Assembly: GCA_017537905.1 (NCBI GenBank)
Contig: JAFYJX010000018.1
Span: forward strand, 1-39,910
Length of the DNA: 39,910 nucleotides
DNA from: Clostridiales bacterium
GTDB lineage: Bacteria > Bacillota_A > Clostridia > Saccharofermentanales > Saccharofermentanaceae
Reading direction: 5' to 3'
In this document: one piece after another, positions 22,973-31,866 of the stretch
How the letters are laid out: every line of letters begins with the position of its first letter
Position numbering within the stretch: the stretch's first letter is position 1
Made by a program: the position numbers and the translations under genes
The notes under the pieces: generated by a model
Database searches by the model: none
The model's input: the letters and a program-made list of their open reading frames with translations, nothing else
Told to the model about the DNA's origin: nothing

Positions 22973-24811
22973 TTAGTCCCTGTGCGCGTGAATGAATTCT
23001 TCGAGCTCTTCGGGAGCAATCGCAGAACCCATGAAAAGTCCCTGGAATCTGTCGCATCCGGAACCGGCGAGGATCTCGAACTGGTCTTCCTGGCCTACGC
23101 CCGTGGCTGTTACCGTGATGTCGATGTCGTGCATCAATGTGATCGCGGAACGCGTAAGGATCCTGACTGTCGCGTCAGTCGCGAGGTTTGATGTGAAGTT
23201 GCCGTCGAGCTTTAAGACTGACACAGGAAGGAGCGGAATCGCATTGAACGAAGAGTAGCCTCTGCCGAAGTTATCGAGCGCCATCTTAACGCCCGTAGTA
23301 GCGAGTTCTTCTATAGTCATCCTGATGTCCGCAAGGCTCGAGATAAGGCTCTCTTCCTGAAGGTCCAGAATGAGGTTCTTAACGTTGCAGTCAGTATATG
23401 AAACGATGTTGGAGAATGCCTGGATGAAGTCAGGCTCGCGGAGCTGGTAGTTTGAGATGTTGATATTCATCGTGAGCTCCGGATCGATCTTGTTGATCGT
23501 GGTAAGCGCGCTTAAGGAGTTCTCGAGCGAGAAACCGCCGACGCGGCGCATGTAGCCTGCATTCTCTGATGCTGCGAGGAATACCTGCGGCGGGATGGAG
23601 ATGCCGTTCTTCTCGAATCTTAAGAAGGCCTCAAAGCCTGTGAGTTTACGGTCTGCCGTAAAGCAGGGCTGGTATGCCATGTGGAGGCTTCCGTCCGTGA
23701 TGGCGCGCTCGAAAATTGCGATGATCTCGTCTTTGCTCTTATCCTTAAAAATCTCTTCGCCCGGCAGAGGTGTGCGCTCAGTAGCGGCTTCAGTTCCGCC
23801 CTTAGCGGCCGCAGCAGCTTTGCTCATGCGCTCTTCGGCGATCGCGATCAGCTCACCGCCGTGACGTGAATCAACGGGGTAGTGTGCAGTGCCGTAATAG
23901 ATCGCCGCATTCATGGAATCGATGCCTGCGGCAAATGCCCTGCCTGCTTCCTTTACGAGCTTTGCGGCATACTTTTTCTCGCCCTCGGGAGTAAGGCTCC
24001 TCTTGTAGAGAATGACGAAGTCGGCGTCGTCGATCCTCGCGACCATGTCGGTCGGATCTGCCGCTTCACGCAGACGGTGGGCCATATTCTGGATGAAGAG
24101 GTCCATCGATTTGTGGCCTATCGATCTCGTTATGGTGTCGAAACGGTCGAGCGCGAGATATATTATCGCGAAAGGACGGCAGACCTTGTCAGGATTGTCG
24201 CTCTCTCTCATGTTCGAAATATCTTCTCTGATAAGTTTATAAGCTCTCTCGGTGATCGCGTCGCGGCCGGGCAGGGTCGTGAGCGGGTCGATCGATGAAT
24301 TGAGTGTCCTTCCGATAGCTTCACTCAATCCCTGGTTGCCGCCAATCGATTCATTGTTAACGATAAGGCTCGTACGGGAGAACATCTGGTCTTCGAGTTC
24401 CTTGCGGATCGCCTTGCCGCGCTCTTCGCGCTTGGCGTCCTCGATGCCCTTTATCTTTGCAGCGAGCTTGATGACGTAATACTGCAGCATCATGTTGATG
24501 ACCATGGTGACGAATGTCATGGCGAGAAGTATCGGTGCGGATTCATTCTGCATCATGACATATTCGTATGTGTAGATCATGAACTGGACGAAGTTAAGTG
24601 CGTATGTGATGTAGAATCCGAACTTGCCCTCGAAAACATTCATCATGAATGATACGAACATCAGGGCAACGCCGACAAAGATCCTTGTCGCAGGGATCCC
24701 TGAAAAGATCTGGAGGGCAAGAAGGCCGATAAAAAGAATTACGCTCGCAAAAACGATAGCGACATAGATCGCATCGTTCTGGAAAAACAGTCTGCCATTA
24801 TTCTTTTTCAT
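22973..24811 (-). CDS. Membrane GGDEF-EAL protein with both active sites degenerate
   Basis: A protein of 612 residues. About five membrane segments fill residues 15-118. A GGDEF-type domain follows (about 172-335), in which the signature loop reads DDADF at 261-265 instead of GGDEF. The EAL-type domain covers about 355-610. It keeps Glu394 (as EAF), Asn451, Asp513, Lys534, Asp536 and Gln590. However, the metal ligands normally found as Glu in ELTE, the second Asp of DDFG and Glu of AEGVE are Asp483, Asn514 and Thr570. Cyclase activity is very unlikely, and phosphodiesterase activity is doubtful. Such proteins may act as cyclic di-GMP receptors or scaffolds. The gene lies beside the ABC exporter operon on the same strand but separated by 70 bases. 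Confidence 0.92.
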   Translation of the reverse strand: MKKNNGRLFFQNDAIYVAIVFASVILFIGLLALQIFSGIPATRIFVGVALMFVSFMMNVFEGKFGFYITYALNFVQFMIYTYEYVMMQNESAPILLAMTFVTMVINMMLQYYVIKLAAKIKGIEDAKREERGKAIRKELEDQMFSRTSLIVNNESIGGNQGLSEAIGRTLNSSIDPLTTLPGRDAITERAYKLIREDISNMRESDNPDKVCRPFAIIYLALDRFDTITRSIGHKSMDLFIQNMAHRLREAADPTDMVARIDDADFVILYKRSLTPEGEKKYAAKLVKEAGRAFAAGIDSMNAAIYYGTAHYPVDSRHGGELIAIAEERMSKAAAAAKGGTEAATERTPLPGEEIFKDKSKDEIIAIFERAITDGSLHMAYQPCFTADRKLTGFEAFLRFEKNGISIPPQVFLAASENAGYMRRVGGFSLENSLSALTTINKIDPELTMNINISNYQLREPDFIQAFSNIVSYTDCNVKNLILDLQEESLISSLADIRMTIEELATTGVKMALDNFGRGYSSFNAIPLLPVSVLKLDGNFTSNLATDATVRILTRSAITLMHDIDITVTATGVGQEDQFEILAGSGCDRFQGLFMGSAIAPEELEEFIHAHRD

Positions 24812-24902
24812 ATGACCTATTATCCTACGAATATGTTGTGCATTGTGTTACATGCATTTTAAATAAATATTAATTCTTAAGACCTATCAGAACTTAAATG
24901 TG

Positions 24903-25592
24903 TCATTCGCCGGCGAGGAGGTCATTGATCACGGCGCCCGCCAGGATGATCCCGCATGCTGCCGGCACATAGGAAATGGTGCCGGGCTTTCTGCCTTCTT
25001 TGGGAGGGATCGGGCTCTCGGGCGAATAAACGACCTTAAGGTGATTGATGCCCTTTTTCCTAAGCTCCCTGCGCATTACTTTGGCGAGGGGACAGTATTC
25101 CGTTTTGGAAATATCGGCAACTTTAAAAGCAGAAGGGTCGAGCTTGCCTGCTGCGCCCATCGCGCTGATGACGGGTGTCCCGCACTCTTTGGCGCGGCAT
25201 ATTATGTCGACCTTCGAAGCGACGGTATCGATGCAGTCGGCAACGTAATCGTATGAGTAGAAATTAAATTCATCAGCATTCTCCGGAAGATAGAAGAGCT
25301 GCTTAGTAGTGACTTCGCAGTCAGGATTGATGTCAAGGATGCGCTCTTTGCAGACGTCGACTTTATATCTTCCGATGTTGGAATTAAGCGCCAGGATCTG
25401 GCGGTTGATGTTGGTGATGTCGACTTTGTCCGAATCGACGAGCGTGATGTGGCCGACGCCGGCTCTCGCCAGACACTCGGCAGTATATCCGCCGACACCG
25501 CCTACGCCGAACAGCAGCACTTTCGCGTTCTTAAGACGCTGTAGCTTTTCCGGACCTATCAGAAGTTCTTCTCTCTCGAATACTGATGACAT
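24903..25592 (-). CDS. tcdA: tRNA threonylcarbamoyladenosine dehydratase (ThiF/E1-like)
   Basis: A protein of 229 residues of the HesA/MoeB/ThiF superfamily. Features are 'VLLFGVGGVGGYTAECLARAGVG' (nucleotide-binding glycine-rich loop), 'LVDSDKVDITNINRQILAL' (E1-type NxNRQ motif) and the TcdA-type ending 'PIPPKEGRKPGTISYVPAACGIILAGAVINDLLAG'. TcdA uses ATP to cyclise the t6A base at position 37 of ANN-decoding tRNAs. The start at 25590-25592 has GGGGGCGG upstream; an ATG 30 bases further up is also in frame. It is a single gene, divergent from the sigma factor. Confidence 0.88.
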   Translation of the reverse strand: MSSVFEREELLIGPEKLQRLKNAKVLLFGVGGVGGYTAECLARAGVGHITLVDSDKVDITNINRQILALNSNIGRYKVDVCKERILDINPDCEVTTKQLFYLPENADEFNFYSYDYVADCIDTVASKVDIICRAKECGTPVISAMGAAGKLDPSAFKVADISKTEYCPLAKVMRRELRKKGINHLKVVYSPESPIPPKEGRKPGTISYVPAACGIILAGAVINDLLAGE

Positions 25593-25658
25593 TATCAGAC
25601 CGCCCCCATGCTTTATCACCATTGCATATTTTATATTATGAAAGGTGTATTTAGCAAT

Positions 25659-25686
25659 TTGATTTGATTTATTTCATTGCTATAAT
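25659..25686 (+). promoter_or_regulatory. Promoter of the sigma/anti-sigma genes
   Basis: A good vegetative-type promoter: TTGATT (25659-25664), a 16-base spacer, and TATAAT (25681-25686). It lies about 68 bases before the sigma factor start. There is no sign of an ECF-type AAC-rich -35 box, so autoregulation is not evident. Confidence 0.6.
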
Positions 25687-25753
25687 TTAACTGCAACATT
25701 TCCTCCGGTTCATCTGTATTTAGGGTGAAAGCGGAGACAACGCGAAGGGTTAA

Positions 25754-26422
25754 ATGGAATTTACTTACGAAGCCAATCTGCCGCTTTTACGAAAACTCGC
25801 TGTCTTGCTGATGGCGTTTTCGGCTTCGGATGACAACGACCTCGAGAAACAGTTTGAGATCGTGAACGCATCCGAAGAAGAACTCTATGACTTTGAAGCT
25901 CACGGAAAGAGCAGAAAGTCGGATGAGGAGATAGAAAAGGAAGCGGAAGAGATATTAGACACGATTGGCAATTCCATTCTGCGTCTTGCACTCTCTTACC
26001 TGCACAACACTGAGGACGCGGAGGACATCTTACAGGAGACGATGATCAAATTCGTTACCGTGAGACCTGTTTTCGAGAGCGAAGCACACCGGAAAGCATG
26101 GCTCATGAGAGTCTGCTCCAATCTTGCAAAGAACCGCATCGACTACAACCGCGTACGCGACACGATGGAACTCAACGAAGAGATCGTCGGCGAAGTACAG
26201 GAAGACTTGGATAAAGGCGATGAATACAAAGCCATCTGGGATGCGGTAAGAGCACTGCCTGTTCATCAGCGTGAAGCTATCCACCTTTTCTATCAGGAAG
26301 GCTACTCGACTGCCGAGATCGCCCTTATGCTGGGACGACGCGAGGCAACGGTACGCTCAGATCTGAAGCGTGCCAGAGACAAACTGAGAGAATTGCTGAA
26401 GGAGGCAAATGATTTTGATTAA
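25754..26422 (+). CDS. RNA polymerase sigma factor, ECF-like, with N-terminal extension
   Basis: A protein of 222 residues. Region 2 spans about 75-145 (LALSYLHNTEDAEDILQETMIKF, 'RKAWLMRVCSNLAKNRI') and region 4 about 163-218 ('LPVHQREAIHLFYQEGYSTAEIALMLGRREATVRSDLKRARDKL'). No region 3 is present, as expected for the ECF group. The first 70 residues are an acidic helical extension not normally present in ECF factors; the family core is usually 160-190 residues long. The gene overlaps the following membrane protein gene by 14 bases, which fits a sigma/anti-sigma pair. Confidence 0.9.
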   Translation: MEFTYEANLPLLRKLAVLLMAFSASDDNDLEKQFEIVNASEEELYDFEAHGKSRKSDEEIEKEAEEILDTIGNSILRLALSYLHNTEDAEDILQETMIKFVTVRPVFESEAHRKAWLMRVCSNLAKNRIDYNRVRDTMELNEEIVGEVQEDLDKGDEYKAIWDAVRALPVHQREAIHLFYQEGYSTAEIALMLGRREATVRSDLKRARDKLRELLKEANDFD

Positions 26423-27401
26423 GTATAACGAAATCATGAGTAATGCGACTGTAGATCCTGAGATGAAGTCCAGGATTATGGCTGCTGTCTCCAAAGCGAT
26501 CAAAGAGCAGCCGGGCGGCGCAGTCGTAACAGATCTCAACAAAGACATTGCCAAGAAGGACATCGATAAGGAAGATGCCCATATAGACGAATCCCATATA
26601 AACGATGACGACAGGCCGGTTCGAAAGAAGAAGGCGAAGAAGACACCTATCTCTCTCGTTGCTTCGATCGCCGCAGGCGTTCTCGTACTCTTAGGAATCG
26701 GCGCACTCGGCATCGCCGGATATTTCGACAGGGCAAAGACTGCTTCTGCTCCGGTTGTGGAACACAACACCGAAGTAGAATACATTACTAATGAAATCGA
26801 TTCCGCAATCGGTGCAGAATCACCGGATGCAGTATATGACGCTGCAGGAAATGACGATAACAGGGAAGTTGACGCTGTCCTGGGTGGTGATAACCGCAAT
26901 TATTCAGTCAATAACAATAAGAATTATGTTAAGAACACGGATAAAAACGTAAAGTCTGAAGAAACGACTGCTGCAAATATCTCTGAGACCGAAGGGCCCA
27001 CCGACCAGGTAATGGGCGATGAGCGTCTCGACAAGATCAGCAAGGCACTTCCTTTCGATCTTAAGGGAACAGGCACAAGCCAGTCCGGCGAGAACATCTC
27101 TGTAGAGATCTTCCTCGGTGTGGAGGGCGAGAAGATCCTGCTCTATGCGGCACCTGAAGGCACTGACCTCATGAAGGAGCTCTACACCGTTAAGTATGAA
27201 GGCGTTGCCGGCACGACTCCCGCAGGAACCGCGGTAACACTCTACCGCATACCGTTCAACAACGTTAAGGCGCTCTCCAAGGGCGAGACCTCGACAGATG
27301 TTAACGCGGCGCTCTTTACAAAGGGCGGCAGGACATACCTGATCCTGTTCTCCGACATCTACACAGCCGAGCAGATCGGCAAGGTAGTCGACGCGATCTG
27401 A
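26409..27401 (+). CDS. Candidate membrane anti-sigma factor with extracytoplasmic domain
   Basis: A protein of 330 residues. Residues 1-75 are cytoplasmic and charged; a membrane segment spans about 79-103 (ISLVASIAAGVLVLLGIGALGIAGYF). Beyond it lie a Asn/Asp-rich linker and an outer domain (about 200-330) with 'PFDLKGTGTSQSGENISVEIFLGVEGEKILLYA'. It overlaps the sigma factor gene by 14 bases. The start could be ATG at 26409 or TTG at 26415; GGAGG fits the latter spacing better. I recognise no zinc-binding ZAS motif (HxxxCxxC), so the anti-sigma role is inferred from gene order and topology. The outer domain may be the sensor. Confidence 0.75.
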   Translation: MILIKYNEIMSNATVDPEMKSRIMAAVSKAIKEQPGGAVVTDLNKDIAKKDIDKEDAHIDESHINDDDRPVRKKKAKKTPISLVASIAAGVLVLLGIGALGIAGYFDRAKTASAPVVEHNTEVEYITNEIDSAIGAESPDAVYDAAGNDDNREVDAVLGGDNRNYSVNNNKNYVKNTDKNVKSEETTAANISETEGPTDQVMGDERLDKISKALPFDLKGTGTSQSGENISVEIFLGVEGEKILLYAAPEGTDLMKELYTVKYEGVAGTTPAGTAVTLYRIPFNNVKALSKGETSTDVNAALFTKGGRTYLILFSDIYTAEQIGKVVDAI

Positions 27402-27425
27402 TTTACATATATATAGACTTTTCAG

Positions 27426-27455
27426 AGGTGCCTCTTATGCAGGGGCACCTTTTTT
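27426..27455 (+). terminator. Terminator of the sigma/anti-sigma operon
   Basis: AGGTGCCTC (27426-27434) pairs with GGGGCACCT (27442-27450), with one wobble, followed by T residues. Confidence 0.85.
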
Positions 27456-27582
27456 GAGTTTGAAAATAGTGCATTTTGTGGGTTTTGCGGCTGTATATTT
27501 ATTAAATTTTTAGAGACACTCGTGTGTTACAATGAACCTATCATGTAAATCGGGTTTCTATGCCCGAGGAAAGGATACCATT

Positions 27583-28479
27583 ATGTTTTGTCCTAATTGC
27601 GGTAAAGAAAACCCCGATGGCGCAGCTTTCTGTGGTGAATGTGGTATGGCATTTGGCGCTCCCGCAGCAGCACCTGCAGCAGAAGCTCCTGCAGCAGAAG
27701 CTCCCGCAGCACCTGTAGAAGCAGCACCTGCACCCGCAGCTGAAGCAGCTCCCGCTCCCGAAGCACCTGCAGCACCTGCACCTGAAGCAGCACCCGAGGC
27801 AGCACCTTCTGCAGCAGCACCCGTTGTTCAGCCTGAACCTAAACCGAAGGATCCTTCTGCGATTCCTTTCGGACAGCACTTCAAGAACATCTTCAAGTGT
27901 GTTGCTCATCCTATTACAGGTCCTGCTGAGGTCATTCCCCAGTATGATAAGATCGGAAATGCTCTCCTCCTCACAGCTATCATCGTAGTTATCTGTGCAC
28001 TTATAGGCGGAATCTGCTCTATCTCCACATTCCTTATCGATATGGGCATCGATAAGCTCAACATGAGACGCAGCACTTTCAACGATATTTACAGTGCAGG
28101 TTATGTTGTAGGCAGAATCTTAAAGTATTGCTTCTACCCTTTCCTGTACTATGCGATCAAATCATTTGGTGTTGCCGGCCTCGCTATGCTTGCTGGCTTG
28201 ATCGTCAAGGAAAAGTGGTCTTTTGCCAAGCTCCTTACTGCAGCTTCTCTGGCATTGGTTCCGGCTTATATCGTCAGTGATTTCCTCGGATCATTCTTAA
28301 GCCTCATTCCTGTCGTCAGATTAGGTTCTTTCATGTACACAGCATGCTATCTCTACTACGTAGTAATGCTCTATGAGGGAATGGCTGCGACAACGAAGCT
28401 CAAGGACAACAAGAAAGCTTTTGTACTCGTTGCAGTATTTGCTATTGCTTTCTGGGTAGCTAACTGGTTCTCATTCTAA
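27583..28479 (+). CDS. Zinc-ribbon membrane protein with Ala/Pro-rich linker
   Basis: A protein of 298 residues starting at MFCPNCGKENPDGAAFCGECG, a double CxxC zinc ribbon. I use the ATG at 27583 because the ribbon begins there and AGGAAAGGA lies upstream. Residues 25-85 are a low-complexity Ala/Pro/Glu linker written in repeated GCA-CCT codons. From about residue 95 ('KNIFKCVAHPITGPAEVIPQYDKIGN') a five-segment membrane bundle follows, similar in layout to YIP1-like bacterial proteins. It likely keeps its ribbon in the cytoplasm and the bundle in the membrane. The function is unknown. It stands just upstream of another zinc-ribbon membrane gene and the SPFH gene. Confidence 0.82.
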   Translation: MFCPNCGKENPDGAAFCGECGMAFGAPAAAPAAEAPAAEAPAAPVEAAPAPAAEAAPAPEAPAAPAPEAAPEAAPSAAAPVVQPEPKPKDPSAIPFGQHFKNIFKCVAHPITGPAEVIPQYDKIGNALLLTAIIVVICALIGGICSISTFLIDMGIDKLNMRRSTFNDIYSAGYVVGRILKYCFYPFLYYAIKSFGVAGLAMLAGLIVKEKWSFAKLLTAASLALVPAYIVSDFLGSFLSLIPVVRLGSFMYTACYLYYVVMLYEGMAATTKLKDNKKAFVLVAVFAIAFWVANWFSF

Positions 28480-28507
28480 GAAGAGATACTTAACTGAATA
28501 ATTTACG

Positions 28508-28540
28508 CGGCGGAAGGCTTTACGGCTTTCCGCCGTTTTT
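28508..28540 (+). terminator. Terminator after the zinc-ribbon membrane gene
   Basis: CGGCGGAA (28508-28515) pairs with TTCCGCCG (28528-28535), followed by five T residues. Confidence 0.88.
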
Positions 28541-28642
28541 AATTGGTTCCGCATATATCGCAGACGGAAAAAATATTTGATATAATTATTTTCGGGCGTG
28601 GGCCTTGGAACACGCACGCTTGAATAAGGGTAGGGATAGAGA

Positions 28643-29467
28643 ATGCCAGATGTAAACATTACTCCGGTATCTTTAAAGTGCAAGATCTGCGGCGGTGATA
28701 TAGTCAACGACTATCTCGTCGGTACTTCTTACTGCGCAAATTGCGGGAACAAGTGGTCTATTGCGGACCTCTTTCCTGACTATGCGAAGTACCAGAGGAT
28801 AATCGCGAATATCATCAAGGCAAATGACATCGTCGAGAGCGATAACAAAGCTGCTTCCGCGAACGAAGCGAAGCTCCTCTACAAGACTTCCGTTATCGAG
28901 TGCACGAAGTTCAACGATCCGATCTCTTCCGATCTTATCAGGATCTGCGAAGAGGGACAGAAGAAGGCTGATCTTCTTGCGGTCTATGCCAAGGGCAAGG
29001 GATATTTCGATAAGGGTTCTTACAACAGCGCTCTCTCGACATTGTCGAAAGCAAAAGGCTTCAGAGATGCCGATGCCATGATCGAGATCTGCAAAGAAGA
29101 GATCGAAAAGAAGCGCAGAAAGGATATCCCCTGGGATGTCGTATTCAGCCTGCCGCTTCCTGCAGCAGTAGGACTATTCTTCCATGAAGTATGCGGCTGG
29201 CCCTGGGCTATATGCATCCTGCTGTTCCTGTTAGGTTCTGCGGGACTGGGATATGTCCTCTACAGAGGCGGCGTGATCGAGATAATAATCAAAGTGCTGT
29301 CATTCCTCGCGGCAGGTCCGATCATCATTTTCTCGATTTTGGCATATGCGTTCCATGTGCCGACCGTTATCTCGGTAATAGTTGCGATAGTCGCGCCGAT
29401 CGCGCTGTTCATTCTTTTCGCGATGTCAACAGAACAATTATCAGTACTTACGAATAACAAGAATTAA
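28643..29467 (+). CDS. Zinc-ribbon, TPR-like, multi-pass membrane protein
   Basis: A protein of 274 residues. The N-terminus has two Cys pairs (KCKICGGDI and YCANCGNKW) forming a zinc ribbon. Residues 45-155 are helical and contain a TPR-like unit (KGKGYFDKGSYNSALSTLSKAKGFRDADAMIEICKEEIEKK). Residues 165-265 make four membrane segments. The start follows AGGGATAGAGA, and a TATAAT box lies at 28581-28586. It is 19 bases before the SPFH gene, so the two are probably cotranscribed. The build recalls YdjG/YdjH-type partners of the Bacillus SPFH protein YdjI, but the sequence match was not tested. Confidence 0.8.
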   Translation: MPDVNITPVSLKCKICGGDIVNDYLVGTSYCANCGNKWSIADLFPDYAKYQRIIANIIKANDIVESDNKAASANEAKLLYKTSVIECTKFNDPISSDLIRICEEGQKKADLLAVYAKGKGYFDKGSYNSALSTLSKAKGFRDADAMIEICKEEIEKKRRKDIPWDVVFSLPLPAAVGLFFHEVCGWPWAICILLFLLGSAGLGYVLYRGGVIEIIIKVLSFLAAGPIIIFSILAYAFHVPTVISVIVAIVAPIALFILFAMSTEQLSVLTNNKN

Positions 29468-29486
29468 GAAAGGGAGATTTGAAGAA

Positions 29487-30863
29487 ATGGTTGAAGCTAT
29501 TAGTGTAATCAAGTACGAAGGCAGTAATGACGTCCTTGCGCACAAGCACGAAAAAGAAGATTTTACGATCGGCTCCCAGCTGATCGTCCATGAGACCCAG
29601 GAAGCTTTATTCTTCCGTGACGGTAAGATCTTCGATCAGTTCAAGGCCGGCAGACACACGCTTGTTACGAACAACATTCCTAAGGTTCGTGACTACATGA
29701 AGCTCGGTACCGGCGGCATCAACGTTTTCCACTGCGAAGTATACTTCATCAACATGGTTACCCAGATGGGTATCAGATGGGGTACTGACAGCAAGGTAAG
29801 ACTTTTCGATCCCGCATCCGGACTCCACGTTGAGATCGGCGCATCCGGTAACTTCAATATGAGAGTTACTGACCCGGCCAAGCTCATCTTAAAGCTCGTC
29901 GGAACCACAGACGGCCTCATGCAGAGCGACGTTACAGGCGAGGGCAAGTCCTACGGCACAGGCATGTTCAAGGCTTTGATCATTAACAAGGTCAAGGCAA
30001 ATCTCGCGCGCATCATCAAGGAAGAGAACCTCAACATCCTCGAGATCGACGCATACCTCGACGTATTGTCTTCAAAGCTCATGGTCGATATCAACGAGAC
30101 ACTTGACGAGTATGGTCTCACGATGCCTGAGTTCTACGTAACATCCATCGTTACACCCGATGACGATCCGAACTTCGTACGCCTCAAGCAGCAGTTCGCC
30201 GACAAGACTCTGAAGGTCCGTGAAGAGGAAGTCAGAAAGGCAGAGGCAGAAGCTGCACAGCAGAGAAAGATCGTCGAAGCCCAGACAGAAGCCCAGCTCA
30301 AGGCTGTAAGCGCACAGGGTGAAGCAGACGCTCTCCGCATCAAGGCTCAGGCTGAAGCCGACGCATACAGAATGCAGGCTCAGGCAGAGGCTCAGGAGAT
30401 GCAGATGAAGGGCTACACATATCGTGACGAGACAGCACGTCAGGTCGGCCTCGAAGCAATGCAGAACGGCATCACAGGAAACGGCGGCGGTGGAGCCGGC
30501 GGCGGAATCGGTGATGTTGCTTCCCTCGGCGTTACTTTGGGCGCAATGGGCGGCGTTATCAACATGACAAGAGATGCCATGGCACCCATCATGGGCGAGT
30601 CCCAGAAGGTCGGCGAAGGCTTCGGCAACGTAGTCGCAGGCGGCGTTGCTGCTGGTGCTGCACCCGCTCCCGGTTCTGTTCCTGTCGCACCCGCACCGGT
30701 CGCACCTGTAAGCGGCGGCGCTCCGGCGGTTCCTGTGGCACCTGCTCAGGCACCCGCTGCTCCTGCACCCGCTGCTGACGCACCTTGGAACTGCCCTACA
30801 TGCGGTAAGGCCGGAATCACTTCAAGATTCTGCCCTGACTGCGGCACGGCAAGACCGTTCTAA
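29487..30863 (+). CDS. SPFH domain protein with C-terminal zinc ribbon (YdjI-like)
   Basis: A protein of 458 residues. An SPFH/band-7 domain spans about 30-235 ('RDGKIFDQFKAGRHTLVTNNIPK', 'SNFNMRVTDPAKLI'-type strands, 'GLTMPEFYVTSIVTPDDDPNFVRLKQQ'). An Ala/Glu/Gln coiled coil follows (about 238-315), then a Gly-rich stretch and an Ala/Pro linker. The C-terminal ribbon is CPTC (436-439) and CPDC (449-452). This order is that of the YdjI group ('virion core protein'-annotated SPFH proteins), which in Bacillus subtilis helps place the PspA-like protein at the membrane. No signal or membrane segment is seen, so membrane contact is through the SPFH fold or the upstream partners. Confidence 0.92.
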   Translation: MVEAISVIKYEGSNDVLAHKHEKEDFTIGSQLIVHETQEALFFRDGKIFDQFKAGRHTLVTNNIPKVRDYMKLGTGGINVFHCEVYFINMVTQMGIRWGTDSKVRLFDPASGLHVEIGASGNFNMRVTDPAKLILKLVGTTDGLMQSDVTGEGKSYGTGMFKALIINKVKANLARIIKEENLNILEIDAYLDVLSSKLMVDINETLDEYGLTMPEFYVTSIVTPDDDPNFVRLKQQFADKTLKVREEEVRKAEAEAAQQRKIVEAQTEAQLKAVSAQGEADALRIKAQAEADAYRMQAQAEAQEMQMKGYTYRDETARQVGLEAMQNGITGNGGGGAGGGIGDVASLGVTLGAMGGVINMTRDAMAPIMGESQKVGEGFGNVVAGGVAAGAAPAPGSVPVAPAPVAPVSGGAPAVPVAPAQAPAAPAPAADAPWNCPTCGKAGITSRFCPDCGTARPF

Positions 30864-30888
30864 GCTGTTAGTTGAGATTGTTTTTAAG

Positions 30889-30918
30889 AGGCTGCCCCTT
30901 CGACGGGCAGCCTTTTTT
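30889..30918 (+). terminator. Terminator of the SPFH gene
   Basis: AGGCTGCCC (30889-30897) pairs with GGGCAGCCT (30905-30913), followed by T residues. Confidence 0.88.
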
Positions 30919-30981
30919 CGTGCGATGTCGAAAGTGGTGACTGGTTTTGCCTGTTTTACGCAACAACGACCTGAAATCGTG

Positions 30982-31866
30982 TTACTTTTCGTTACTGTCT
31001 TCTGCCACGCCCGAAAAAGCCGACTTCTCACCGGCCGCCTTCGCGCCAACCCCCATCTTCAGCGCCTTGTGCGGGCACGCGTGGACGCAGTCGCCGCAGC
31101 GGATGCACTCACAGCTGTTGGGAGTAACTGAAGGGTTGATGTTCATCTTGCAAGCCTTGGCGCAGGCGTTGCAGCTGACGCACTTGCTCTCATCCAGGTG
31201 CATACGGTACAAAGAGATCTTGTTAAAGAACCCGTAGATCGCGCCTAAGGGGCAGATGTATTTGCAGAAGGGCCTGTAGATGATGAGGCTCGCGACGAGG
31301 ATCAGGCCCAGAATAACAAGTTTCAGACTGAATAGAGGACCCAATTGCCCAGCGACCTGCTTGTCAGCTGCAGCGAGCCAGATTCCTGCGATGGTGCCTG
31401 ACGGGCAGATGTATTTGCAGAAGAACGGCGTGAGCTTGAAGCAGAAGGGCAGCAGCACAACAAAAAGCACGAGCACCACGTACTTAAACCAGCGCAGGTA
31501 TTTGTCGAGTTTGAACTCGTTTTTCTTGAAGAACGGGATCTTGTAGAGGAGGTCCTGCAAAAAGCCAAACGGGCAGAGGAACCCGCATACGGCGCGGCCA
31601 ATCAGGGCGCCGACGAAGATCAGGATGCCGACGACATAGTAGGGCACCATGAATTTCGGGCGGCATAAAAAACTTTGCAGGGATCCGATGGGGCAGGCGC
31701 CGACAGCGCCGGGGCAGGAATAGCAGTTGAGGCCGGGTACGCAGACGGTCTTGGTGGGACCATGATAGATCCTGCCTTCAAAGAACCCCTTGAAGTTCGC
31801 GTTCTGGAGCAGCATTGCCACTGCCTGGATCGAATGTCTTACCCATTTTTTAGCCAATGCCGACAC
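30982..31866 (-). CDS. 4Fe-4S membrane protein (NapH/polyferredoxin type)
   Basis: A protein of up to 294 residues. Four to five membrane segments carry two repeated Cys motifs, 'CGFLCPFGFLQDLLYKIP' and 'CKYICPLGAIYGFFNKIS', plus 'CKYICPSGTIAG' and an N-terminal 'CYSCPGAVGACPIGSLQ'. The C-terminal ferredoxin part has two CxxCxxCxxxC clusters ('CVSCNACAKACKMNI' and 'CIRCGDCVHACPHKAL'). It should pass electrons across or along the membrane. GTG at 31864-31866 is the furthest start and overlaps the upstream CXXC gene by 17 bases; a TTG at 31857 fits the GGAG spacing better. The partner genes upstream point to a redox path delivering electrons to a surface thiol protein. Confidence 0.9.
   Translation of the reverse strand: MSALAKKWVRHSIQAVAMLLQNANFKGFFEGRIYHGPTKTVCVPGLNCYSCPGAVGACPIGSLQSFLCRPKFMVPYYVVGILIFVGALIGRAVCGFLCPFGFLQDLLYKIPFFKKNEFKLDKYLRWFKYVVLVLFVVLLPFCFKLTPFFCKYICPSGTIAGIWLAAADKQVAGQLGPLFSLKLVILGLILVASLIIYRPFCKYICPLGAIYGFFNKISLYRMHLDESKCVSCNACAKACKMNINPSVTPNSCECIRCGDCVHACPHKALKMGVGAKAAGEKSAFSGVAEDSNEK

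Noticed and set aside
27655..27835. DNA repeat or satellite
   Set aside because: The repetitive GCA/CCT pattern is the coding sequence of an Ala/Pro-rich protein linker, kept in frame.
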